Source: Manis javanica | Taxonomy: Eukaryota; Chordata; Mammalia; Pholidota; Manidae | DNA length: 64,000 nucleotides | Direction of reading: 5' to 3' | NCBI RefSeq assembly: GCF_040802235.1 | Contig: NC_133156.1 | Coordinates: forward strand, 145,311,173-145,375,172 | Shown here: positions 44,575-57,781 of the stretch, one piece after another | Layout: each line of letters starts with the position of its first letter | Numbering within the stretch: position 1 is the stretch's first letter | The notes under the pieces: model-generated | Told to the model about the DNA's origin: nothing | What the model saw: only the letters and a program-made list of their open reading frames with translations | The model's database searches: none | Translations under genes and position numbers: made by a program

Positions 44575-44855
44575 AATGGCCTCTAGCCACAGGTGGTCCC
44601 TGAGCACCAGAATTGTGGCTGATGGGAACTGAGATGTGGTCTGAGTGTAAATACCCACCAGATTTTGAATAGAAACTAAAGAAAAGAAAATATCCATTTA
44701 ATCATTATTTTTATATTGATTACATGTTGAAATGATAATGTCTTGGCTATATTAAGCTGAAAAAAATACATTATTAATTTCACTTGTTTTTATTTTAATG
44801 TGGCAACTAGAAAATTTTAAATGTGACTCACCTTATATTTCTATCAGACCACACT
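44575..44855 (+). repeat. hAT-type non-autonomous DNA element
   Basis: 'ctctagccacaggtggtccctgagcaccagaattgtggc' to 'atattgattacatgttgaaatgataatgtcttgg' and 'ttatatttctatcagacca' follow a common mammalian hAT MITE-like consensus. Confidence 0.6.
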
Positions 44856-46621
44856 AATCTAACTTTCTCACTCACAGAAAAGAAAACAAAGAGAGAAACA
44901 ATATGTTTTGTGCCTGAAATCCCACAGGGAGTTAGTAGCAGGGTCTGGCTGGAATCAATATCTGAGTGTCAGGTCAATACACCATGACTCTAGTCTACAG
45001 AAACTTCTTCCAGAACCCAAATGGAGAGATTATTTCAAAATTGATCAGAAAAAGTCATCAGGTTTACTGCATATTTTCTGACTGAATAGTCTTGGTTCCA
45101 ATTCTTTCCTGTAACTCATTTAAAAATTTTCTAATATATAACAAGGCAGGAAGAAATAGTCATTATCAACTATGCCACATGTTGAAAAGACAGTGAATTT
45201 CCCATAAATGTCTTTTGAACCTTAGCTTAAATAGAAAGAGACTGGCTGACCTCTTATTATTGAAGTTGTAACCCTTAAGTCTATAAACGGATAGCACAAG
45301 AACTAGGCTGCTGTTATTACCTGTTGAGTTCAATAGGCCATGACTTCTCTGGTAATAGGAAACTTAAAAATCTCCCAACTTCCTGGGTGCACACAAAAAC
45401 AGTCGCTCCAAGGAATTATCTGGGGTTGGTTGGCCTTGTTCACAGTCTGGTCATACAAGAGTGAACTAAATAAAATGCAAATATCTATGCCATGCAATGT
45501 GAGAAGTGGCCAACTCATCCTCCCATGGTCCAGAAGGACCTGAGTTCTTTCAGCCAGGCTTCCTCTGCAGCCAAGGAAGTCACTAGAGGCAGAGGAGACA
45601 GGGAGAGAAGGAAGTTGTAGATGGCTGCGATCTTGGGTCAGGAATCCTGGGCTAAATCTTCCTGGATGGTTCATTAAGTAGATCACAGTGGGACCTTCAC
45701 GTCAGTGTCTAAGAATCTGAAATAAGGGCCCTTCCAGTCACAGGTGGAGGAGCCGTGGATGTGGGATGAAGTGGAAAGGGTTCCACCAGGAGGAAGCTCT
45801 GCACTCCGGGTGATCATCTGGAACGGCCAGGGCGGTCTCAGGCTGAAGAGTCTGTGAGACATGGGAAGGAGCCCAGCCATCTGTGGGTGAATCTCAGATT
45901 CACAGAATTCCGGCAGAAGTCCTCCGTAAGGCAGGCTCCTGATGAGCTGGGAGTGATGGGTGGGCTACAAGCATGGCACCAGACAGCCTCCAACACAGCA
46001 CAACACTCAAAGAAGAAGCCACAGCAACATAGCACTCACCACACATTTTGCCTCCAGCAGACCCTGGGGTCACTTGGACTTCCGAGAATACACACATGTT
46101 GGAAAGAACAGAGGCCAAGATACCCTGAAATCCTGACTCTGACGGACTCTCCTGGACACTAGGTGCTCAGAACTGTTCCTTACCTGGACTCCCCTGCCAG
46201 TGTCCTCACTAGAGTGGTTATCTCATGGCAGATAAAGAAAGAACTCCTAATCACATGAGACAGCCCATTCTGTCTCCATAACATCTTTACATTTTAGAAA
46301 GGTCTGCAAATTTCTGGCTCTATTGCAGGAATATGATATTTGGAAACTCAATGTTTTCAAAATCATATTTCGCTATACATTTTTCCAGGGTACTATACAG
46401 CATTAAATCATCCACTTGATATTAGATTCTTCATTTATCAACCCATCTGCAAGTATTTATTTATCGCCTACTGTGAGGATTTCAGAGTAAATATACAAGG
46501 AGCCTACACATTGTGATTAAGTAAGAAATCTCTGTACAGATGAAAAATGCCTTTATCAAAATAAAATGGATTTATACTATTTATTCTCTCTTTCCCCTCT
46601 CTCTGTACATGTCTGTCTCTG
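44856..46621. other. Intergenic DNA without recognised features
   Basis: Short open frames around 45330-46160 show no known domain. A weak antisense L2 end may lie at 46430-46510. Confidence 0.4.
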
Positions 46622-46630
46622 CACACACAT

Positions 46631-46663
<33 letters not shown>

Positions 46664-46678
46664 TGCATACACACACAT
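46622..46678. repeat. (CA)n microsatellite
   Basis: Interrupted CA repeat, about 57 bp. Confidence 0.95.
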
Positions 46679-46869
46679 AATGTGAGTGAATACCATTGGT
46701 TTATAGGCTATATATTCTAATGAGTGATGCAGTGGGTGTTCAGACCTTCTCCTCAAATGCCACCATTTGCTTTCAGAGGATAGACCTTCCACGACAAGGT
46801 CTCCCTATCCTCCTCCATATCACTGGCTCATACCCCTGGCCTAGACTGAGAGAAATAGCCTCCTGTTCT

Positions 46870-48625
46870 TCCTTGCTCATTAGCGCTTCCTGATCATGCC
46901 CCTCCCTCCATCCTAGCTCCCCCAACTCTGCATCTTCTGTGTCTGAATACACTACCTGATACCCAACCCTGTTGCTGGGTTTTACCAGCCCCTGCACTAA
47001 TGCTTAATTCCATGACAATTTAACTCCTGCCAACTACCACTCACCACACTACCACTAAACCTTAAACCGCCATCACCCTTCAAAACTCTGAAGATGCTTT
47101 TCCGTATGACCTGGTCTTTCTGCTCCTGATCTTCTCTCCTCCATGATCTCTGCTCCACACTGACTCAGCTGTAGGACCCAAGCCCTGATCGTGTTGTTCC
47201 CAATGATGACAATACCTTTACAGTCTCATTTTCAAAGAGTCCTGATCTCTAACAGCCATCCTCCCAGAAACGTAACTCACTCCCTCTATAATCCCACTCC
47301 AAGAATGCTTTGACTTCCTAGAACCTAGCATTAATTTATCCTCCCAGTCCGCACTGTTTTGGGCCCATGCAACCATTATTATTCATCTCCAATTCTCTGG
47401 TCTGCACTTGACTCAAGACTTGATGTATAGCCCCAGCTCTCTCTGATCCTGCTTCCTCAAAAGAACAACCACAACATGGACTGAAACACAACTTCCTCCT
47501 GGACCCACCTCTGTGCCAGCATAGCTGAACACTTAATCCATGACTTCTAATATCAAATGGATGGGAATGCCACCCAGTAGTCTGAATTTCTCTCTTCCAT
47601 TCACTTACTTGCTCGCTTCTCTCCTCTTTTCCCAAATGTCTACATTTCCACCCGCACCCTGTCTCTTGGCTGACGTCGTGCCTCCTGTTTTACCGTGAAC
47701 GTTTGTGTGAGGCTGTCCTGTCTTCCTTGAGGTTCACAGATGAGCTGTCCTGAAGTGGGGCCACCATGTGAGCTGCAGCCCCCACTCCCAGATAGGGATG
47801 CTGCTCCAGAGATGCCCCCCTCTCCCCACTTCACCTGTCCTTCTCTCTCCATTAGACACAATCTGCTTGCACACACCTTTAAGACCTCCACATTCCTGTC
47901 TACGTACCATGCCGTCCCTCTGTCCCTCTTAAAGCAAGTGTCTCTACTCAATGCCTCCAAGCCTCCCCTCTCCTGAGGGAACCCGTTTACCTCAAGTTTT
48001 TGATGCCACCCATGCTTCATCAAACCTGAGCTTCCTAAGGTCTCCAGTGAATTCCTCATGGCTACTAGCGGTCTGATCTCAAGCCTCTCTTTAAATTATA
48101 TTTAATACAGTTTATTGCTCATTTTTTCTCAAGAATGCATCTTCCCTTGTTTTCCAGGAACTCGCTCACCTGCATGTCTTCTGTCACCTCCAAATGGGAA
48201 AACTCTTCTGTGCTGGTTCCTTCTCATCCTCTCAACCTCTGACTCTTAGAATTCCTGGGGCTAAGACCTCTTATTTTTTCTGTCTATACTCACATACTTT
48301 CAGATATCATTCGCACCAGTGCCTTTAACTACTATCCCTAGTCTGATGACTAATAAATCTCTATCAAGCCTGAATTGCTCCTTGAAACAGCAGATTGTAA
48401 ATCTCACTACTTTCTGAGCATCTGCACTTACAGGCCTAATAAATAAACACTTCAAACTTAATATGCTCCAAACAGAGTCCCTGATTTCTCACATACAAAA
48501 AAATGGTATCACCAGAATTCTTCCCTCTATCAGTAAAAGACAGTTCCATCTTCGCATCCAAGTTGGGTAAACCAAAAACCTTGGAGAAATCCTTAAATCT
48601 TCCTTAAATAATGACAAAGGATTTT
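46870..48625 (+). repeat. Long L2 (CR1-like LINE) ORF2 3' fragment
   Basis: Pyrimidine-rich sequence with L2 landmarks in order: 'ggttccttctcatcctctcaacctctgac', 'ctggggctaagacctcttattttttctgtctatactcac', 'cttcaaacttaatatgctccaaacagagtccctgatttc' and 'ccaaaaaccttggagaaatcc'. The part before about 48000 is less certain. Frames are destroyed. Confidence 0.5.
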
Positions 48626-49204
48626 CAAAGGTTTGGGTCCCCATAAAAATATATTACTCCATATAAGGTCTTAAAAGGCAGCATGGAGTAGTAATTAGAA
48701 GCATGAATTCTAAAATTAGTTCTCAGTGTGTAAATTCTGGCTGTGTTCCCCAGTGAGCTTGTTGGATTTCAGAATTACTGTGGGCCAACGAGTTGTATGT
48801 GCTCCCCATTTTACCCCTTTTTGAACTTGGGAGTCCATAGCAGCTGCCCTATACCTGTCTTTCCATTGTAAATTGGGAGCATGGAAAGAGGGAGAGAAAA
48901 TAACCCTTTTTTTTAACTCATAGGTCTGTGGATGAGGAGGTACTGTGCTCCAGGAAGCATACCTGAAGACCCTCACCTACACCTGAACTGAACTCAGAGG
49001 ACAAGATGCCATATTTCAAGTTAATGCTATAATGGGCTGAGACCTGGAGGGTTTTAGGAGGGGTGAGTGTGTTTTGCATATGGAGAGACATGAATCATGG
49101 GATGCAAAGGATACATGTTACTCTACATTAACACAAAAGAACAGGCCTATTATCAAAAAAGTACAGACTAATAGTCTAACGATGGAGTCAAAGTTACTAA
49201 ATAA

Positions 49205-49965
49205 AAAGTAACAATAGTTCAACAAACACTTATTGAGCACCACTTAGTGACAGATGATCTTATAGAATTGACACATGTTCCTCACCTTCAAGAATCCTAC
49301 AGCCCTGGTCAAGTAGAGGTTTTCAGAGGACACTGAAAGTAGGAGAGAAGCCTATGTCTGGGGGTTAGTGGGGTTCCCTGGGTAGGTTATGGTGGGGAAC
49401 CTTGATGAGGGACTCAGCCCACCAACTCAATGGCCTCCTACATATAGGCTAAGCTGGGTTTTGTTCAAGTTGCTATGGGGACAACCTGAGAAGAGGACAC
49501 AAACTTCATCCAAAGAGTTGGGGCTTTAAGTCTCTGTAAGAAGAAATTATCTTAAACAATAAGGCATTGGACAGGTGGAAAGGGGGGAAAGAATGTTCCA
49601 GTCAGAAGGAACAGCACAGAAAAAGCTCAGAGTTCAGAAAGTGTCCAGTGCTTGAGGGAGAGAGGACTCCCCTGTCTATGGAGCAGAGGGCTATTAAGGT
49701 GGGAAGGACGGAGAGAGCCTGGCCAGAGGGCAGTGGGCCCTGTGCCCGCATCACAGAACATGTCTGTTTTACTGCAGGTATGAGGAACTGCCTGAAAAAT
49801 TTTAAGTAAATGTTTCATGCTCAGATATGAGTTTAGAAAATATCAGTTTGGTCCTTGAGTAGAAGAAAGATTAGAGGAGAAAAGGTGGGAAGCTAGGGAA
49901 ACAGGATTAAATTCTGCTCTAATGACCCATAACACTATCTGTGTAAGTGAGAAATTATGATGGGA
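49205..49965 (-). repeat. L2 fragment, antisense
   Basis: Begins with the antisense L2 3' end ('gttcaacaaacacttattgagcacc') and continues through antisense ORF2-like sequence ('ggaacagcacagaaaaagctcagag', 'ggacggagagagcctggccagagg'). With 46870-48625 it forms an inverted pair of L2 copies. Confidence 0.5.
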
Positions 49966-52900
49966 GCCGGGTTCTATAACAGCAGGAAGGGAGAGAGAGG
50001 ACAGTCAGAGAGGAATCTGAGGCAGCAATAAACTTGACAGTACATCAGGAGAGAGGCATGGCCCTAGTCTTCCACAAGAGTGAACAGCTTGCTATTCTCA
50101 TATAATTGCCAAATAGTGTACCTCCCTCCATTTTTCAGTATACAGTGGACCAGTTATCCAGAAATCATGGATGTACTGATGTTTAAGCTGCTCGGGTTTA
50201 AAGATAAAGTTTTAAATGGACCAAAAGATTCAATCCATCTTTAAGGCTGCTTAATGCTAGTGAGAATAAGAAAAGCTTTCATGTATAAATCAGATTTTCT
50301 TCACTTTGCTCTGAGTTTACAATTGCACATTTTTAAAAAATGATCATCTGGGCCAAGGTGAAGTTTAATTTTCAGCTCTTCTCATCCCTCCCTCTTCAGT
50401 GTGAATATTCAGAATAAGTTCCCAGAGGATGGGTGTCCATCACTGAAGCCCACTGCGGCAGACAGAGGCGGACCCAGGGAGCAAAGCTGACACCCAGCCT
50501 GTCCGCTGCCCTGGAAGACTCACGCAGCCCCTCCCAGCAGCACCTCTCCTCCTGTGTCCACCCTTCGGCATCCAGGGCCGTCTTCTCCTGTACAAACAAA
50601 CTCATGTAGCAGAAAGAATTACATCTGCTCAGATTACCTTGTGTGAGAGCCAATGAAATAGAAAAGAAAGCACAAATGTTTATTTTAAGTTTGAGGAAGA
50701 TGCTAAATCCTAAGCCTTTTGTTGCAGAACCCACAGACCTGGTTTCTCAACGATCACCAGTAAGTGTCCAGGACAAGAACTACAGGTCAAGGGCATCCTC
50801 AGCATTCCAGAGGTGGGGCACCCAAGGGCAATGTGGGAACACAAAATGATGCAGTGCACCTGCAGTGACACCTGTTGGGAGTTGCTTCTATAAACTGTCA
50901 AAAACATGAAGAAATGTGTTTAACTTTGAGTCAGGAAACCTGATAGTAAGCTTTAACTGTATGAGTGGGTTTCTGCAGAATCAAAGATAACTGTTTAAGC
51001 TGAGAATTCCTTTTATAAAATAAATGCTATTTGTTTGTGGCCACAAACCTAGGCATGCAAGAAAGAATATATGCAGGATTATGTTTCTGTAATTAAATTG
51101 TCCCGAGGCCAGCTTCCTCCTTGTGTCAGAAAATTAAATATATTTAGTTCCAGATAAAACAAGTCATTCCCTTTAAAACTCCCTCTCTCAGGATCTGCCC
51201 CTCTCCTCCTCCTACAGGAGGGCACTTACACCCCGGAGATACAAGGACCCAGGACATGGGACGGCTTCACTTCCTCTGTGTTCAGTGCTCAGTGTGGAGG
51301 GGGCTGCCCCAGCTGTGACTGTCAGGTGATGTGGTTCCCTGCAGCCACCTGGGAGAGCAGCTATGGTTAGTATTTATGTACAAAGTATGGTGGACAAAAA
51401 TGGAATCACAGCTAAGGGTATTTAGGGACTTGGGTATACAGGGACCTGGTCCCTTTGAATAAGAGGAAGGTTCACTACCCAGTGGACTAGGGCAGGAACA
51501 TGGGGCTAAGCCGGCTGACCTTTAAGCAGATGTCACATAGTAGGCCAGTTTAATTTAAAAAGGTAATTTATGTTTTTTACTTGTTGTATTGGAGAAGGGA
51601 AAAAAGCAGGAACATAGCTTTGCTATTTCTTTTAAAGAAAACATCATAATAAACTCCTCCCCAGCAAAGGACAAAATAAATTAAATATTCTCCTGGCTCT
51701 AGAGATTAAAGTTAACACTACATGGAAATATTAAGGACAATAGTGTCACCACCAGGCAGTGATGAGCCAGATCCAAGCCGAGCCAGTGAGAGCCCTGAAC
51801 AGTCCCAGCCATCAGGGAAACTCATGACTGGTTTGCTTGGAAACCAGAAATGTCATGTGCCTCTAGCACAGATCAGGAAGGCGCCTGCTTGAGATACTGT
51901 CAAATGCGCTGCCTGGCCCATATCAGCCAGAACACACAGATCTCCTCTCCCATTTTCCTCATCCATTGGTGCTAACTGGACACAAGAATCGTTCCAGAAC
52001 CACAAAGCCCTGTGGCCTTGTGTTACACCCCAAGGGCACCTAAAGTCTCATGATAACAAAGCTTAATGTCAAATGAAAAAAAGCACTTCCAAAAATGGTC
52101 TGAAAGTAGCTCCTTGTCTGACTTGGCTGCCAGACAAATCTGTTTGTTTGTCTCCAGCAGAACTGAGGCCGCCTTTTCAGGTAAGTGTGGCCGCTGTTAA
52201 TGCAAAGTAACCAACCCCACATGAGAGTTTAAGCCAGGACAGAAAACTGCCCCCTGTGATGTGATTGTAATCACAGGAGAACCCCCACAGGCAGCAGGAA
52301 CAATTTAGAGTCTAGAGAAGGGCCAGCGACTCCCCAAGGTCCCAGGAAGAGCAGGGATTAGATGTCCAGTGTGGGGCCTCGCCATGGGACCCTCACCAGC
52401 AGCGATCGGTGGCTGTGCAGGGAAACGCACTTGTCACTGGCTGGACCACCAAACACCCAGGAACAAGCAATACTGAGCAAGAGAGGAATGTCAGGAACAT
52501 ACACAGAAGGTAAAATCATCTGAGAATGGCTTGTTTATGGGCTTGTTTTCAGGAAATAAGACTCAATGTGGGTTTGGAAATGCAGGAGTGGAAACGAAGT
52601 CATTAGGTTACCCACAGGCCCATGTTCAAGTAGTTCAGTGTTGATTGGCTTTTGCTAGTTCTAGAAGTCTGAAGTGAGTCGTGGTTATAAACTGTCTGCT
52701 TTGATCTGACTCTAACTACCCCGGCGTAGTTTCACAAGCAGCAAGAGGTATTTGAGGCCAGCCCCTGCATCCCCTCCTGAGGGCTGTGAGAGCTGCCCAG
52801 GAAAGATAGGTGGGCAGGGCGCAGTTCTCTTTTCACAGAAGTCCACTGGGTGTTGGGAGAGGAGACAGGTTGTGCCACCTCCCAGGAAGGATGTGCAGGG

Positions 52901-54600
52901 TCCTGACACCTTTAGGGCCAGTCACCCTCATTCCCTGCCCTGATGCATCAGGCCTGGTCCACCGCTCAGAACACTGCAACCTTGGGGACCAGATTCACTC
53001 TGTAAACACAGGAGTGGCACCAGCACCATGCAAAGCCATCAGTGAACAGTCATCACTCTTTCTTGTTGGTTTAGAATCCAGGTCATTTTTGTTATGATTT
53101 CACTGCAGGTGAGTTTTCCAAGATGCCCTGGATAAGCAGAAGGTGCCCTGGCTGGGGTGGATGGGGGGCAGGGGTGATGTGAGGAGCACTGCACTCCAGC
53201 CTCATGACTTGGTTTCTAGATAATTCTGATAATCTGACAGCCCTGTTTGTTGACTCCATCCATTTGGATGTCATCCTCCTCAAAACAGAACGCAGGGTTT
53301 GGACAGATCTCTGACCTTCTGTGGCATTTGTATGAGACCAGGACTGATCATAAAGCATAAGCAGAATATTGCTGAATTTGTTCATTCATCACTCACTCAG
53401 TCTGGAGATGTCTTTTGGAGCTGGATATCTGCCAGGGAGGACAGACATGATGTAATGTTTCCCTGGTCCTCAGCCCATCAAACTGAAGAAACAGATGCAC
53501 AATTACCTTTGATTATGTTAATAGATATATTGAAGGTAATGAGGGTTAAAAGTTTATTAGAAAGAATGGCCTCTGAGCTGACACTTCACTATTTGACATC
53601 ATTTGGCTGTCAGAGATTCCACACCCCCAAAGCACTTGTTATAGGGGAGAGGATGACCAGGCATCTCTCAATCAGCTCCCTGGGGATTCAGTTAAGCCCC
53701 TCATCACATGAGCAGACTAAAGTCCTCCCACCTGCTCTGTCACACTTTGACAAGTGATTAAACCCTAAACAATTATAATACTCAGTTCAGAAATTAATAT
53801 GTCTAAATGACACTGCCAAACCTAAGACTTTAATAAAAGCATGGCAAACACTCTATATGGCGCATGACACTCCTCCAGCCCTGATGTGTGCCATTTTGCA
53901 TGTGGTCACATCATGTGTGAGGGGCACAAATGAGAACAACTAAGAAGCTGAGATTCCGTTAATCTCAAATCTTTCCAGCTGGTAAATGTAATTCATGGTA
54001 TCTATGAATTTCCTTTAGTTGGAAATGCTGTCCTGTTTGTTGAAACAAAGGATGCCAACCTCTCGTGTTCTTTATTCAGTTAATGATTTTACTCCAGGGC
54101 ACCCTATGTCGGGCATGTATCATAAATCCCACTGGCAATGAGTCACAATAGAGCAGATTCTTGTGACACACGCTGGCCAGCTCCCTCAAGGCAGCTACCA
54201 CACTGGCATTTATCCTCCCAAAACTGTTACTCTTGTTGCCTTTGCTTCACCTCCAGATTTTAAGCTGTTCTGTGCTGGGACTTTTGCCACCTGCTCAGTT
54301 GTACGAGGTGACAGCTCCCTGCACAGAGCCAGCTCAGGATGACTGTCACTGGATTCTGTGGGCAAAGGACCAGAGAGAGCCCACTTCTCAGAAAAGATCA
54401 GCACACTAAGCTGTTACAGACCAGCAGGGATAGGTCAGATGTCAAGGGCAGTGACAAGAGCTCCCATCAGGTCAGATTTGAGAACCACAGACTTGGAGAA
54501 ACAGGGAGGAGCACAGCGTTGCTCTGCGGGGCTCTGACCCCCAGGAACACGAGGGGAATGGCAAAGCCTGGGAAAGACGGGGACCTGCCTGTCCCCACCC
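49966..54600. other. Unique-looking intergenic DNA
   Basis: No repeat or exon recognised with confidence. The longest open stretch (152 codons, 53299-53757, plus) has no recognisable domain. Confidence 0.4.
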
Positions 54601-54990
54601 AGCTGGTGCCGCAGCGCTGGGCCTGCGGGCCTAGCTCCTGACTCCCAACCGAGAACGCCTTCGATCTCCCTGGGACCCTGCGTCTGGCTGGGCCCCCAGA
54701 CGGAATGGCAATATTTGTCCAAGAACCACAGGTGCGGGCTTTTCAGGGGCCCCGGGGAGAACCTTTGCTCCAGGTCTGGGTGTCCCCTCCATGGTAGGGC
54801 AGCGGGACTGAAGCTCAGGCCCCGGGGGACGGGACTGCAGGAGCCCTTCGTCCCCGCGCGTCCCACAGACACAGCGTCGGGAGGGCTGAGCGCCGACGGC
54901 CGCCATCCTGCAGCCCCGCGGGCTCCTGATGACTGTGGGCTGGGGGAGGGAACGACAGCGCAGCCCCGACACCTGCTCCCCAGCTGCCCC
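54601..54990. promoter_or_regulatory. CpG-rich candidate promoter
   Basis: I count about 30 CpG dinucleotides in this 390-bp stretch (densest 54841-54960, 'cgtccccgcgcgtccc' and 'cgccgacggccgcc') with GC near two thirds. That gives an observed/expected ratio around 0.65-0.7, well above bulk mammalian DNA and within usual CpG-island criteria. CpG density falls off gradually to about 55560. No open frame around it is recognisable, so it could be the start of a non-coding RNA, a 5' exon of an unseen gene, or an orphan island. Confidence 0.5.
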
Positions 54991-57060
54991 CCTCGCCGTG
55001 CTCAGCCCCTTCACACTTTCAGGCCAGGTGGTGATCACTTCGGGTTAATAACTTTCCAAGAGAAATGATTTGGTAAAAGTGCCAATTTAGCTTCCTCTTC
55101 CGTGCGCCTGTAAAACAACATAAGGAGCAAAAAGGGCAGGAGAGCCCAGAAGGAAGTCCGCCTTCCCTGTTGCGTTTTGCTCTGAAGGGATCCCCAGAAG
55201 CGGCCCTGGGAGCTTGGACGAAAGTCCTCATCAGGGAGGTGACTGCACGACCTCTGCTTGCAGGAGGGACAAGCCTCCTCCGCCGGGAAGGGCTTCCTTG
55301 CAGGACCCGCAGGGCTGCCTGGGGCTGGGGGACCCTCACCGCCACCTCCTCCGCCAAACCTCTCTGGGCAAATGAGTGGTGTCAGCACACGTCCCAAAGC
55401 AGCTTCCTTCAATCCCGGACTCCTCGGAGTAGGGGAAGGCATTCACTCAGGGACAAGGCAAAGACGCGGTAGCAGAGGAAGGAGAGAGCTGCTGGAACCC
55501 TCGCTGGGAGACAGCCTGGGGCAGGGCGTCAGCACCCCAGGCTTCATCAGCAGGCTTGCATCTTGACATGTGACTCCGATTTTAAAATACCAGCATCCCC
55601 GTGTGGAAGTATTTATTAACTTTTAAAAGAAAACTTGCCTCAATCCCTGAACAGAGAACATAAGCTCACATTAGAAAGTGTGTTTGCCAAGGACTTTTCA
55701 GACCCAAACCAAGAGCTGTCAGTCCTAACACCTGAACATGGGTGAGTTCCCGAGAAAATAATGCTAAGCTGTAGCCCTAGGCAAACAGGCATGGAGACCA
55801 TTTTATCCTTTGCCCTGGCTTTTGTCTTCTGTCCACTCTGCCACTGCACACAGAGACCTCTGCTGTCACTCTTCTGGGAAATGACCTTCCTGCAAAAAGA
55901 CCATCAGAATGAGGTCACGGGATATTGTCCTTCCTAAACTGTGACCTCATTCTGATTTTACATGGTAATAACTGTTTTTTCTCTTCTGAAAAATGCAAAT
56001 ACTTTTCCTTCATTTATCAATACCAATATGTGCATAATAAAATATTGCCATGATTGAGCAAATTGGAAAAATATGATTTGTTCTTTTATGGATTTTCATT
56101 TTTGTGATCTTCCAGTTTTAAGATTAAATCCACAGCCAAAGAGAAGATACTTGGCTATGGGGAAAGGCATCTCACAGTCCTGGGTAAATTTTAGGAAGCC
56201 GTGACACCTTCACCTTCACTTTCGCGGAGGCTGTCCCTGCAGCAGGGACTCTTGCCCTGAGCTTTCTTACTGATGGAAAGTAGAGACCCAGAAGGGGTTC
56301 TAAACCTCTTGATTGAAGAGCAGGGGGCAGAGTGCAGCCCCACATAGTAATGACACGTCTGCAAAGCCAGCCGGGTCACCCGCAGAGGCCTGTCCCCACC
56401 TGTGCACAGCAAAGCAATCCCATGGGCAGGCGCGGGTTTCCTACAGCTGCAGAAAGGCAGCCCGACACTCTCTTCTACTCGGATGAGAAGGAAAGACGGA
56501 AGGTAACAGCAAGGTTCCACGCTGGGCAGAGAGCGCTCTTCCTTATTAGGTGAGATGTGTGCAGATGACCAAGTTCCCACCTTGCCTCATGATGACCATG
56601 CTTCATATCCAGTGGGAAATGCATCTCCTTCAACAAAGCTGAGAGTAAGAGTCTCATTTTTCATTTCATTGTCATATTTCAATTCATTAGTGATTGAAAA
56701 GAAACCAGGTGTTGGTCCTTATTAAATGTGAAGATCAATGCTATCTGTAAGGAAAAAAAGTGAGATTTCCGAAATGAACCATGCTGGACTCACAGTGCAC
56801 AGATGAAGTGCCTTCTGGGAAACACTTAACAAAGCAACAAAGATTTTGTTTCTGGAATGTATGAAGATTTTTAGCACCAGGGTTAGAAAAGAAAAGAAAG
56901 GAAAATCAAATTCAAATATGTCAACTTGAACATTAAAGCAAAGAAACTAAAGATGACAAACAAGCAATCTACTCATCAGTGAATAATAAATTGGATTTCC
57001 ATTCAACACAGATACATTTATTTAAGTAGAAATAAAAATAGGGGTGTTTCTTATATTACC
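54991..57060. other. Intergenic DNA with a 16-bp inverted repeat
   Basis: Several overlapping open frames (102-135 codons at 55035-55566) run on both strands through GC-rich DNA and match nothing I know. A perfect hairpin lies at 55903-55956. Confidence 0.4.
55903..55956. repeat. Perfect 16-bp inverted repeat
   Basis: atcagaatgaggtcac (55903-55918) and its exact reverse complement gtgacctcattctgat (55941-55956) are separated by 22 bases. Each arm holds an AGGTCA nuclear-receptor half-site. Confidence 0.9.
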
Positions 57061-57660
57061 CTTGTCATCACCCACCCCCAAGTCAACCTAGCTTTGCAGA
57101 TACTCGCCCTGGCCTTCCCCTGCCCCTCTCCCTGAGCTGCTCCTAGACCTGTTGGTTTCAATTCCCTTCTTCACCCCTTCCCCATCTTACTCTTCATTAC
57201 AGAGCCCATCCCTGCAACTGTGTTTCTGTTTCCCATTCTCCCATTGCAGCTTTGTTCCGGCAGGATCCTGCCAATAGAAGGCTCCAGCAAGAAATCAAAG
57301 GTGGAGGGAAGGGAGAAACCAGAGCTTTTCTCCCCGACCCTCTATCATTGATAAACTCTTTGCTGGTTGCTCCTCTGGGTATCCAGATAGAATTATTCTG
57401 TGCATGTCCCTGCTGCTGGGTGACCCAAACCCTGGGCTCCAGGACCTGGTTCCTGTATTTGAACCTCCAGCCCAGTGGGAGAGCTCCCTGCCATATCCCA
57501 TCTCTGAGTTGTCTCTATGGACTCTTATTGAAATTCTCAACTTTTCTATCACTTTCATAAATATCTCCTTGTATAAAATCTCTTTGTTTGAAATTCTCGT
57601 GGGGTTCCTGCTTCCTCTGGATTCTAATGGAAGTCCCAGTGAGAAGATAGACCAGCATCT
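57061..57660. other. Possible old LTR-like repeat, unassigned
   Basis: The stretch ending 'aaatctctttgtttgaaattctcgtggggttcctgcttcctctggattc' resembles the end of an old mammalian interspersed repeat whose name I cannot fix. I see no coding potential. Confidence 0.3.
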
Positions 57661-57689
57661 TCCCTCTTCTTCCATGAGCCCCTGTGGTC

Positions 57690-57781
57690 ATTTCCTTCCC
57701 CTCCGTCTCTTCCTCCTCCTCTTTACTCTTCTCCTGCCCCTCCTTCCCTCTTGCTCTCCCTCCCCTCCTCCCCTCTCTCCC
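57690..57781. repeat. Polypyrimidine tract
   Basis: About 92 bases almost purely C and T on the plus strand, with only a few A/G interruptions. Such tracts can form triplex (H-DNA) structures. Confidence 0.85.

Noticed and set aside
53299..53757. 152-codon open frame, plus strand
   Set aside because: No recognisable protein family; likely chance.
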